Shown in pieces: positions 46,401-58,400 of a stretch of DNA of 64,000 bases. Position numbers and translations under genes: made by a program. The DNA comes from Pempheris klunzingeri (lineage: Eukaryota > Chordata > Actinopteri > Acropomatiformes > Pempheridae): the NCBI RefSeq assembly GCF_042242105.1, contig NC_092019.1:13698328-13762327 (forward strand). Reading direction: 5' to 3'. Position 1 is the stretch's first letter. The number at the start of each line of letters is the position of its first letter. A model generated the notes under the pieces. It did not search any database, was not told the origin of the DNA, and saw only the letters and a list, made by a program, of their open reading frames with translations.

Positions 46401-49400
46401 AATAGTTCAACATTTTGGAAAAGAAGGAGGATTTGTTGAACATGTATATTAGCTTTTTTCAACTGTAGAGCCAGGATAACTCTGAGGCATGTAATTCGAA
46501 AATGCCGTCACTACAGTAAAATCTAGAATAATCTCTCAGGAAAAACCCAGTGAAGTTTTTGTCTTCCCAAGTGAGCTCATTTTTTCCTTTCACAACTTCT
46601 TCAGGTACTTTCTGTGTCTCCAGCTGAGGAAGGACATTATGCGTGGTGTTCTTCCCTGTTCCTTTGTCACGCTGTCCCTGCTGGGCTCCTACACGGCTCA
46701 GTCAGAGCTTGGGGAGTATGACCCAGAGCTCCACGGAACAGACTATGTGAAGGATCTGAGCCTGGCGCCTGGACAGAGCAAAGAGCTGGAGGACAAGGTG
46801 ATGGAGCTGCACCGCACATACAGGTAATCAAAGGGGATGGAGAAACATAGTGATGGCAGTCTGCAGCACTTACAAGCACAGTTCAGCTGAGACAAACTGG
46901 GAAAGACCCCTCGTCTGTAACTGTTTTTAAATAGATGATTTAACAACGTCTTCAAATAATCATGACGATAAAGCATATCTTGGAAAAGACCCTTCTTATC
47001 TGTGTTTTTTCAGGTCCATGAGTCCAGCCCAAGCAGACATGCTGTTTCTGGAAAATGCCAAGAAACTCGCCATGTATGGAGTTGACCTGCACCAAGCCAA
47101 GGTGAGGTTTTGTTTAAATGATGTTACCTGTTACCTGATTAATGTTGTGTGGATTAACTGATGGTGCAGGTTTTTCGTGGAAATTGTAAAAGGCCAAATT
47201 CTATAGTTCAAGTATGTGCTGACTTTCTCTCATTTATTTCTTTCATTAAAATGCATGCTTCATTGTTTTTGCAGCGGCATGCTTATATTACATCAGTGGC
47301 ATCCAGATTTTAATTACAAAATTGATGTCAGGCACCCTTTCAGAGAAAAAGGGAGAGATTAATAACATTTCAAACTCCATGACCTCAAAATCCGTGTCCT
47401 TGTAGTGTGAGAAAGTCTGCCTCCCAGTGACTGTTTATTGTAAGTGCAGGCGTAGGGTGATGGTGTGCGCTGGGATTCAATATCATAATGCTTTCGTTCT
47501 GTTTTTGTGCATGCAGGATCTTGATGGTGTCGACATTACGCTGGGGGTTTGCTCTAGCGGCCTGATGGTCTACAAGGACAAGCTGAGGATCAATCGTTTC
47601 CCTTGGCCCAAAGTTCTTAAGATCTCTTACAAACGCAGCAGCTTCTTCATCAAAATCAGGCCATCAGAGGTAAATCTGAAATTTCTTTCTTTCTTTTACT
47701 TTTTTTTTTTTTTTTTTTAGCATATTTGAATTGGATTCTTTTTTATTATTTTTCTCATCCCAACCCCATATCCCTTCCACCAACATTTTCTCCTACATCC
47801 TACTCCCCCTATCTGGTACTTTGGCCTTTAAATTATGTGAAGAACAATTAAATACTTCTATCAAATAGATCAACTATTAAGGGTTAACTCATGGACTTGA
47901 GGAATTGTGTGCTATTATTTTGAATTTGCTACATTAGTAATTAATGTTTTTGTACATGACAAATATGTAAGCATTCAAATTTGTAGGTGCCATTTTTAAA
48001 TCATTTCATAAAAAAAGGTTTTGACTTATAATCTGTTCATTGATTTGCTCTGAGATGTTTTATGCAGCACAGCGTGGTGTTGCCGTCAACGTTGTCATTA
48101 GGTTTGACTTTTTATTTGTTTCCTCACCTACAGCAAGAGCAATATGAAAGCACAATTGGCTTCAAACTGCCAAACTACAAAGCCTCGAAGAAGCTGTGGA
48201 AAGTTTGTGTTGAAAACCATACCTTCTTCAGGTAAGAGCAGGTCATTCTCGTCTTATTCTGAATGGCACTTCCCTGCCCGATGACCGAGGTCAGGTTCCA
48301 CCTATCCCTTAGATAATAGGCTAACTGGTCTCTGCAGCTTAAGCCCTAAATTGGCTCCCTGGCAGTTAAACTACAGAGGAAAAGCTGCATACCCATGGTT
48401 TTGACCTCAGAATTAAACCGGAGAAGTCTTGTCTACTTAACAAGATAAAAGTCAAAGTTGTTGCTAATGTTGTTGCATAACAATGTTACTTTTTAGGAAT
48501 TGTGAAATCATTTGGTGTGATATATTTAATTTGAACTCCTGGTATGTGGGTGTGTCACTTTGATAAAACTGATAAATGTGTAATAAATTGTGAGTGGATG
48601 AAAGCTAAATTAATGTTTTTTTTTTGCCCTCAGGGTTCCAACAGTAGAGCCCCCTGCATCACGTCGCTTCCTCGTCTTGGGCTCTAAATTCCGGTACAGT
48701 GGGCGTACTCAGGCCCAGACCCGCCAGGCAAGTTCTATGATCGACCGCCCAGCTCCTCTCTTCACACGCTCTGCGAGCAAGAGGCTGTCCCGTAATCTAG
48801 ATGGAGGTATGTGCACGTGTGTGAATCTGTGTTGGAATCACTGCATCACGTTTGTGTCTTGTAACAAAAGCGCAGGTTGGATAAGCTACTCTCTGACGTT
48901 TTTTCACTCTTGCAGCTGGAGATGAAACTCTCCAGTTCCTGCAGCGACTCTCAGCATCAACCAGATCTGAGGTTGATGATTGGTCGCTGATGCTAACATC
49001 CGACAAACCCCCGCCTTCTCCTGAATTCCCAGGTACCAGGACGTGTGTGGAGCTGCACCAGTGCTTTTTGGCAATCTTTGCAGCATTTATTTTATAGTCT
49101 CTCACAAACAGCCTTATTCCTTCATTTAACATACTTATCCGTTCTGGCTCATTTGCTTTCATGCCGATAACCGTTTGAAAAGATTGTCAGCCAGCTGCAC
49201 CACAGATAGTTAACTTGTCAGAGCACTGATCTACTCTGACATGTGGGTAATGTCACCCACCTTTTCCTTTCCCTGGCATGATCCCAGGCCATATTTAGTC
49301 TCTACGAACTAAGAAAAAGACTGTCCTCACACTCTTAACTACGCACTGGCATTTCCAGTCTTGAGACTGCTGTTCCTTGTGTTTTGGCATTTTCAGAAGT

Positions 49401-52400
49401 TGCTGCTTGATGTGTGATGCACAACGCTTTGCTTGTAGCTTGCACCTTTATACTCAGCATCTTAACTCATCACTCATCATTGCTTCAGTGTTTCACTAAG
49501 ACAGGATGAAGCTGAAACTTTAAACTCTGAAAAGTAATTGCCCTTTTCACTGTATTAATTCTCGCTTCTTTTAAAGAATAGGGGGCATCTTTCATTCAGC
49601 TTTGTACTAACTCCGCTTACTGGACTCACCATTGTCTGGTACAAATGCTTGGCATCTGGCTTTGTTCAAAAACACGCTTGAAGCACTGTGAAGCATTCAC
49701 AGTGGCCGTCATCTCGCCAGCAGAACCATTACATAACTGCCATCCCCGCGTCATCTCTTCACAGTCAGAGGAGAGTCTGAGCAGACTTTCATTCAGTCCT
49801 GGGAGGAGGGGCAGTCTGTTCACACAGTCACAGTGACTTGGCAGGACACTAGGACTGGGCAGACTGGCTCTCAAACCATTACCCAGACAGGCAGTCAGCC
49901 GTGGCAGGATCTGGCATCTGATGAGCAACAGCAGAGGAGAAAGGAAGACAAGTGGTCGGCTCTGTTCCATCGATTTCCTCCTTTTCCCTTTGTGCCACCT
50001 TTCGATTTTGTGAAACAGTCAGGTACTTGCACTTTTAAAGCCTGCCAGTAGTTATTCAGCAGTTTGCCACAAAGAAATCTGAATCCATCATAGCTTAATC
50101 TTTCACTTTGGCTTGGATTTTAAAGAACATGCATCTAAATTGTGTTTTCTTGCCACCAACATGCACTTTTATGAATTGCACTGCATTAACAAAAATCGCA
50201 CCTTTATTCCGCCCCCTTGTTTTCAGCTATTTGCACTTTGAGATTTTGTGTGTTTTTGCTCATGTGGTATGAAATTCAATATTATCCCTCTGATGTTGTC
50301 AGCTGAGCTCAGCTTGGCAAAAAGAAGTTCTTTGGACAGGCTATTGCAACCAGCACTGACACAGCAAGATGATTGGTTCCTTTACTTCGACCGAATGTTG
50401 AGCCTTTCCTCAGTTGAGCGTGCTGATACACCACGTGAGTTTCTTTGTGTGGCTTTATGTGGAAATATGACCTGTATTTTCAGAATTTGAACAAAAATAC
50501 AAAAGCCCCTTAACCTCTTTATTTATTTTCATGCTTCACTGTTTTCTCCTTTACTCCTCTCAGTCTCTCCCCGAGCTCAGTTCCAGCTCCAGGAGAAGGA
50601 TGAGCAGGGCATGTATGTGGCAGAGCAGGAACTGACCAGTGAGGAGGTCATAGAGAGGCTACAGGAAACTGTGATCCTGGTAGACAAGCTGAGAGAGGGG
50701 GATGTTTTAGAAAAGAGGCTGAGGGAAGTGAGGGATTTAGAGGAGAGGCTCCAAGAAGTGGATGAGATGGCAGCGAGACTTCAGGTGGTAATAGAAGAGG
50801 AATTGGGCAAGGAAGAGGTAGATAAGTTGAAAGAGGAAGAGGTGGATTTAGAGGAGGGGGAACGAATAAAAGCTGAAGGTATAATAGACACGGTGTTGAA
50901 GAAATCAGTAAGGATAATGGAGGCAAAAGAGGATGAAGTGGATGAACTGGAAGAAGAGATAAAGCGGGTGTTTTTAAAAGGCTTGTTGCCTGAAGAGGAA
51001 GAGGCCGAGGGGACAGACGCGAGTCCATTAGATGATAGCTTGAGAGGGAAGCTACACCAGATAGAAAGGGAATGGCAAGACATGGTGGAGGAGAGGATGT
51101 CAGATGTGACCAGCACCACTTCCGTTGTAGCATACCAGAAGGTGGAGCGTAGGACTAAGAAGAAAGTGACTATTGTTGAAGAGAGAGGGCAGCAGCAGGA
51201 AGAAATGGAAGATGTGCAGGTACGGGTTGGTGTAATGTCAGAGGAGAGGCTAGAAAAAGCAGGGACGTGGCGTAAGACAGAAATACTGGAGAGAAAAGTC
51301 ACAGAGAGGCTTCAGGCTGAGGATCCAGCTCAGGTGGCAGATAAGGACGTCTGGTTCATACTTTTTGACCGCCCTCCATACAAAGCTGTTTTCAAACCAC
51401 CAGGTATAGTATATCATTGTGCAAACAGCTTTAGAACTCCACAAATCTCTCTAATATTATAACATATTATAAAGTTCCTTCTCGAATACTTTTTTGTGTA
51501 CTATTTCCATTAACAATTGTCACAACAGCACATGTGTCAAAGTGTCAGCTGAGTCCTCAAAGCCCCATTTAGATTCAATAGAAAGCTGAAGGTAATGGAA
51601 CAATTAACAGGCTTGGTTCTAGATCATTGGCTGTCCTTCTCTTCCTCTTATGAATATAATTTGATATTTATGAAAGGTCTGTCTATGTATAGTTCTGGGT
51701 TATCTTCAGGTGGATGCAGTGTGGTGAAAGAAATGGCAGCATAGTAGACAGAAACGATGTGGTAGATTGTAGATGGTGCGAAAAGGGGTCAAAAATATGA
51801 ATAAGAAGGGCTCAGAAACAACCAGAGCCTACGTTTTCTGGTGTATCCAGGAATATTTTGAAAGTCTTGATTTTCAGTCATCAGAGTAGAGTTAAAACAG
51901 ACTGACCTACATAGAACATTCCTCTTAAACACAGCCAATGACTTCATGTGTCTGTGAACACCGATATTAACATATTAACCAACTATTTTCTTTTTTGTTC
52001 TTTTCCTGAAATTGTACTTGTCAGCTGTTACAATGAGGTTTTGGAGCTGCTTGCTCAAAGATACTGTGTCTTGACTGTCATCATTAGTTACTCCTGTGGA
52101 ACGTGCTCAAGTGGATGAAGGCGGGTATGCCACCTCAAAGACTGAGATTACAACAGTTGAGGAGAAAACAGAGATTATAGTAGAAGAGAGAAAAATAAGA
52201 GAAGAGGAAGTGTGGAGTTTACCAGAGATCCCACCACCGCAGACGACCACAGAACGAGGTGATGACTGGTATTTGTTGCTGGATGTCATTCCCAGAGAAA
52301 CATCATATGTACCACCAGGTATTGCTGAAATCCCTGAGTGTTGCTTTTCAAAACAATCTTGGCTCTCTTGTGCTTTATTTTGTGCTTGCTATTATAAAGG

Positions 52401-55400
52401 AAGTGTGTGTTACTGCCTGTGTGCTAAAAGACTTTCCCCTGACTTTACTTTTATCAGTTACCTTGAAGGAAAGAGACCCGGTGGATGCAGAAAGTTTTGT
52501 CTCTGTGGTTGGAACTGCAGTCGATGAGATTAGAGAAGTGGTAGCTGAAGAGAGAAAGATAATAGAAGAGGCACCGAGACTTCTTCAAGAAATCCCTCAA
52601 GTGACAGACAGAGATGATGACTGGTTTGTGCTGCTGGAAGTTGCCCCCAGAGAAACGATATATGTACCACCAGGTACTGCTAAAGCCCCCTGTGCCAAAA
52701 CAATTGTGGCTCTCTCATGCTTTATTTCGTCCTCACTAATATACATTGAAGCCTTTATCACTGCCTTTGCTAAAAGACTCTCTCCTGACTTTACTCATAT
52801 CAGTTACCGTGAAAGGAAGAGACCCGATGGACGCAGAAAGTTTTGTCTCTGTGGTTGGAACTGCAGTCGATGAGGAGATTAGAGAAGTGGTAGCTGAAGA
52901 GAGAAAGATAATAGAAGAGGCGCCGAGACTTCTTCAAGAAATCCCTCAAGTGACAGACAGAGATGATGACTGGCTTGTGTTGCTGGATGTTGCTCCCAGA
53001 GAAACATCATATGTGCCGCCAGGTATTGCCAAAATTCCCCGTACTGTCTCACAGCTTTATCAGAGCATTCAATTATCCTGAGTTTTGCAGACGTTCTTAT
53101 CCTTAAATCCCACATACCGTCCATAGTGTCTGAGGATTTTTATCTCTCTTGTCTTAGTTGCTGTTGCACGACGTGTTGAAGTGTCTCCAGAAGAACACGT
53201 CTCTCAGGTTGAAATAGCAGCAGTTGAGCGAAAAAGAGCGGAAGTCGTGGTAGAAGATGCAGAAGTACTGAGTGTAAAGCCGGTAGTAGCTCTGCCACAG
53301 GCTGTGAGAGAGATAGAAGATGACTGGTTTGTGCTGCTTGATGTTCCCTCTAGAGAACCATCATTTGTGCCACCAGGTATTATCGACTCGCCCTCCAGTG
53401 GTTACAAGATTATTTTGTCCTACCTGGTTTAAGTGTCTTACAATACTTGTTCGTTCTGTTTGTCATTAGTCACCATGGCAGACTACGTTCAGGTTTATCC
53501 TGAAGAAAGAGTTTCTACTGTGGCTGAAACAATAACAGTAGAGTCCAGGAAGGAGGTTGTAATTCAAGAGACTGTGGCGGACAAGATGCTTCCCAAGCAA
53601 ATTATTCCAGAGCAGCCAGTCAGAGAAAGAGATGATGACTGGTTTGTTCTACTGGATGTCGTTCCCAGAGAAACTGCCTATGTGCCTCCAGGTACCCACA
53701 GCCTTCAGATGTCTTTCTTCACTCATATTATCACACCAAAGAAGAACTTACACGTAAACTGGGTGTCAACTAAATTATGCAAAGATGATTTCCTAAATAA
53801 GATATAAGGTCTCTGTTAGATTCTTCACTTTTGGCTGAAGCTTAAGTACAAATTCTTTTTTGTTTTCAGTTTCTGTGGCAGCAATGAGCCAAATTTATCC
53901 AAGTGTTCGACCTCAAATTGAAGTGATGAGCATAGAGCGGGCATTGCAGGAGGTTGATCTTGACCAGATTAGACTGCGGCCTTCCCAGCCACTGCAGGAA
54001 AGAGATGATGACTGGTTTGTGCTGTTTGATGCTATGCGTGAAGAAGCAGCCGTACTGCCATCAGGTATTGAGTTAATATGCAGCCACTGAATTCACTCTG
54101 GAACATTAATTTTCAGACATTTGTTTGGTGGATATACCAATGTTGCTCAGCTTCTTTAACTCTAAAACTGTCTGTATGTGCCTCAGTTACTCCTGTTGAG
54201 ATTATTCCGGATATGAGGAGGACGCTTGAGGTTGAGGCGAAAATGACAGAGACTACAACATGGAAGAAGGAGATAATTGGTGTGGACAGCAGGCAAGATG
54301 AAACACATCTGTCTAAAATTAGTCAAATTGCACCACCATCAGAGAGGGAAGGAGGAGATGATTGGTTTGTCCTTTTCGACATCATCCACGAAAAGCCTGC
54401 TGTCATACCACCAGGTACCTTCTATTGCCAAAGGGTCTGCATACAAGTGGTGGCCAGTAAGTAATATTAGATATACTTGCTGTAGATTTATTTACCCTTA
54501 TTTTTCTGTGTTAGTTGCCGTGGTTGGGCGTATTGTGGATGTGGTGGCAGCCATTGAACCAAAACCACAATTTATCATGGAAGATGTGAAGCCATCTGTG
54601 AAGCTGGTGGAGATCAAACCACCACATCCAAGACAGGTGGATGATGACTGGTTTGGGCTGTTTGATGTTGCAGCAAAAGCACCAGGTATTCAGCTGTTTT
54701 TACGTGTGGCTGTTACTGTGAGATGGAATAAGACAGAACAGCATGGTGTCTGTGTGTGCCCTACAGTTTGAAATGTCTATTTCATATTTCACCTTGTTCG
54801 CAATGTGTTTAAGTGGAATCGTGATCTGACTGAGAAGGCTTTGTGTGTATCCTACATTAGTGGCTGTGGACGAACGCATCCGTATGCATCCAGCTAAAGA
54901 GTTTGCAGCTATAGAGCAAAGAGCACAGCAGAGAATTACTATAGTGGAGGAGATGTGGCAGCGAGAGAAGGTGGTGCAGCAGAAGCCAGCAGTGAGAGAG
55001 GTGGAAGATGATTGGTTTATTCTTCTGGATGTGGCCACTAAGAAATCAGGTATAATCAAAATGATTTATTCCTGCTATATACACAGACATTTCTATTTGA
55101 GTTTGTTTTATACAATTAGCACAATTGTTTTTTTGATGTTTGATCTACCCTCCTAATGTGCACCTACTGTGTCTCAAGGCCGTCATTTGATTTACCTGGT
55201 TGTATTTTATTTGTATTAGCCACTGTCCCTGAGCACGTCCAGTTCCCACGAGAGGTGAGAGCTCCAACTGCTGTGGCCAAAACAAGGATTGCTATTTCTG
55301 AGATGAGACCACGTTTTGAGGAACGGATCCTGGAGGAAAGACGTCCTCTCACACACACGCATGTCAATGATGATTGGTTTGTTCTACTAGATGTTGGCCT

Positions 55401-58400
55401 CAAAGAGTCAGGTATCTTTTATCCATTTGGGTGTGATGTTTTGCAGGTGAAGAGCTCACACCTGGCCACGCTTTCTTTGCTCCATGAAACGCTTTTTAAC
55501 ACTTGCAGCCTTTTTAAAGATACAGTTACTCCATCATTCACGGACCTCTGACTGTGCTATGTTTCGCAGATTGAAGAAATGACGCTTTCCTAATCTCAGC
55601 ATTTCACCGGTTCATCCACATTGAGCTTTGTGGCTCCTTTCAGGCTAACATCATCTGCCTTTGCATCCATTATCGGATCGTAACAAGAACTAATCCATGC
55701 TTCTGCTCTCATTCCACTTTGTGGACATTCGCTTCTGGCCCACCTCAGTTTCCGACGAGTGCTTGTCCATTTTAAAGAGACTGAACAAAGCGTACTAGGT
55801 ACAGTATACCCCTGCAGTGTGTGCACTGATGACATAGAGGCTTTAGACTGTAAGTACGACGTGGCTGTTTTGCGTAGATGGACTATTGTTTCTTGCTGCA
55901 TTTATATGTGTATATCTGTTTCAGTTGATTGATTTTTATCATGCTAAATGTGCATACGATCTTATCCCTCTATAAACCATCGTGCTAATACACATTTCCT
56001 TTAATTCACGTTTCCATTTTGTCTGTATTTTGTTTAGCAGTGAGCACACAGAAGGGCGCTCGTCCTGTCAGTGCTCCGGTCTTCTCCCAGGCTGCGCTGG
56101 CAGAGGCAGGGATCCCCATGGCTCTTTTCGATCAGCCCCAGACCTCCACTCCAATCAAGGCCGGTCGCCTGGAGGAAAGAAAGCTGGAGGTCACCGTAGA
56201 AGCTGTGGAGCCCTCAAAACTTGAGGCTGAGGCTGGGGCCAAGGTATTCAATTTCTCAGACTACTGTTTTTACATGTTTGTGATGCATTTTTAGCAAATC
56301 TCTAAAAGTTACTCTGTAGGAAAATTGTAGCATCTTGTATGTGTTTAAGCCATATGTGCCTTACCGAACAGCTGGTGCCAGTGAAAGATCAACAGATTAT
56401 TTATGCTGCGTCCTCGTACTGATTGCCTGGGTGTTTTCATTGTAGATAACGATGACTATGAAATATTAAGAACTCTTTTAATTCAGTTGCTTCATAGTCT
56501 TATGCTAAAGTAGTGAGCAGAGCTTGCTCTCTGTGTCTGAGTGTGAACTGTGTCTCTCTTGCTGCTGTAGCCAGCAGTGTGGAGGGACCAGAGAGAAGTA
56601 GACTCTTCACTGATATCCACCATCAATGGGGACATCCAGGTTAGTGTCAGACACTGGCCTCTTGCATGATGCCCCTCAGAAGACTTGTTTCAGCTGTGGC
56701 TGAGATCTGAGTGTTAAAGCCAACAAGCAGAGGATGCTAACATGTGTCCCTCTCTCCTCCCTGGGGTAGCGCGAGTCTGAGGCGGTGAGCACGGAGGTGG
56801 TGCGAATGCGAAAGGTCAGATTCCTAGCCTTGTGTGCGTCTCTGTAGCCATTTCTCCACCTCCATTCTGATGATTTCGAGCTTCTCATCCTAAAGACTAA
56901 TTTCACCCTCTTCTCATGTTGTGCTTCCATACGGCTAGGTCTTAAATGAAATCCACACCAGGTTCGATGCACATACAGTATATTTTACGAGGTAGAAATG
57001 TGAGAATAGATGGACTATGTAAACAGTAACTGCTGTTAATAGATTAATATAACTTCAATATGAAGAGACTTTGCTTGCCTCTGAATATTTTTTACACAAC
57101 TATTTAAAAGTTTAAAGGCATTCATTTCTTCTCATTGCTTGCTGTTGTAAATCCTGGAATGCACACATGCATGATTGTACTTTAAATGCGCACTAAAAAG
57201 TGGCATGACAACTGGTGTTTTATCACATTTCTGACACTCTACCATTTATTTTATTTCCTCATTATCAAAATAGAAATCTTCAGTGTGTCTTTTCTTTGTC
57301 AGTATGTTGCAGTTTGGCCCCTGTGGTCACTTAGCCACAAACTATTTTGCATGAAGACTTCTCACACCACTCTTCATCTGTTGTGCTATAAATGTAGTGA
57401 ATATTGTAGCATGCATGTCCAATGTGTGGCAGTATAGTGCCAGCACACAGGGAAACTGAAACAAACCCACACTCTTTTGTTCTTGTCATTTTCACAGAAA
57501 AGAGCTAAGAAAATTGAGCGTGACTCAATTTATATCAGACATAGCCTTTTAATGTTGGAGGTTTGTATCCCTTCTGGAGATGTTGATCTCTATCTGTATT
57601 TTCTTGCTCTATGGCACAACTTCTGCTGTGTATAATATCACGCTTGCATGTGGCATGATTCACACTTTTTGCATCAGCATAAGTGATTGGCTGTAGATTA
57701 CATTATAAGTGTGTGTGTGTGTGGCAATGTAACTCTAATCCAGTTGTTTCAGGAGATTGCTGTTGAGCTCACAACAAATAAGAAGTGGGTTATGGTCAGG
57801 GTGCTTACATTTGCATTGGTATTCGCAAACTTGTTAAAGATGCTGCACTAGCATAGTTAAACTGTCCCTAGTGATCAGCCCTGTGATGTGGTTGATAAGG
57901 TTTAACATAATCAGGGAACTTTTCTACTCCTTCATTACTACTACTACTACTTCATTCTTCAAGTCAGGATTCACAAGCAGCTCCATTTTAATGTTTTTTC
58001 CAGATCATCAGTATTCTCCTGTTCCTGCTTTTTGCTCTTTCTACCGCCATCTCATTTTCTAACTTGCCAGTAATCCGTTGCACTTTCTCAGCAGCTATGC
58101 AAATGAAGTCCTTTGACCATGGAAATGAAAATCAAGATAATTATACGTCTTTGCTGAAAGGAATGGCGTTTGGAGAAACACTTATCATTAAGTTGCTCTT
58201 TAGCACCACAATAAGTCATGATTAGATTAAAAACTTCATTGACTGTCTGCAATATGTTTAATTGAATGGGTGTCAATATCTTGAAGTTCTGAATAAAGAT
58301 CAACTTGGTGCTAAATGTTGCCAAATGCTGCTGCTGCTGCTGCTTTTGTTGGTTCGTGTTAGAAGAACAGGTTTCCATTTGCAATGAGGCTTCATCTTTG

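Larger units (their letters stand above)
48916..55411 (+). other. epb41: tandem array of 14 phase-1 'DDW' module exons in epb41
   Basis: Exons: 48916-49032, 49765-50022, 50303-50434, 50564-51403, 52088-52318, 52458-52673, 52804-53022, 53158-53376, 53470-53691, 53870-54064, 54187-54414, 54515-54685, 54861-55049 and 55220-55411. Their codon counts are 39, 86, 44, 280, 77, 72, 73, 73, 74, 65, 76, 57, 63 and 64, total 1,143. Each begins after the first base of a codon and ends one base into a Gly codon (the first base of Arg or Leu in the 44-codon exon). Most share a variable Glu/Arg/Val-rich part and then DDWF(V/I/L)L(L/F)D, usually followed by V-x-x-R-E and (Y/F)VPPG. The first four are divergent ([36 protein letters not shown]). 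The last three lack the VPPG tail. Omitting all of them joins NLDG to VSTQKGARP in frame, matching the human arrangement. Function unknown. Confidence 0.88.

Noticed and set aside
50648-51302. Two minus-strand open frames of 161 and 173 codons opposite the giant module exon
   Set aside because: Antisense shadows of GA-rich coding sequence, composed of Ser/Leu/Pro runs without recognisable motifs.
48916-55411. CRISPR-like or satellite explanation for the regular repeats at about 350-base spacing
   Set aside because: The repeat units are exons with GT-AG borders and constant phase, and similarity is mainly at protein level; only one pair is alike in its introns.
55590-55800. A further module exon between 55411 and 56038
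   Set aside because: An acceptor-like site occurs near 55600, but the frame lacks the DDW motif and closes at a stop without a good donor.
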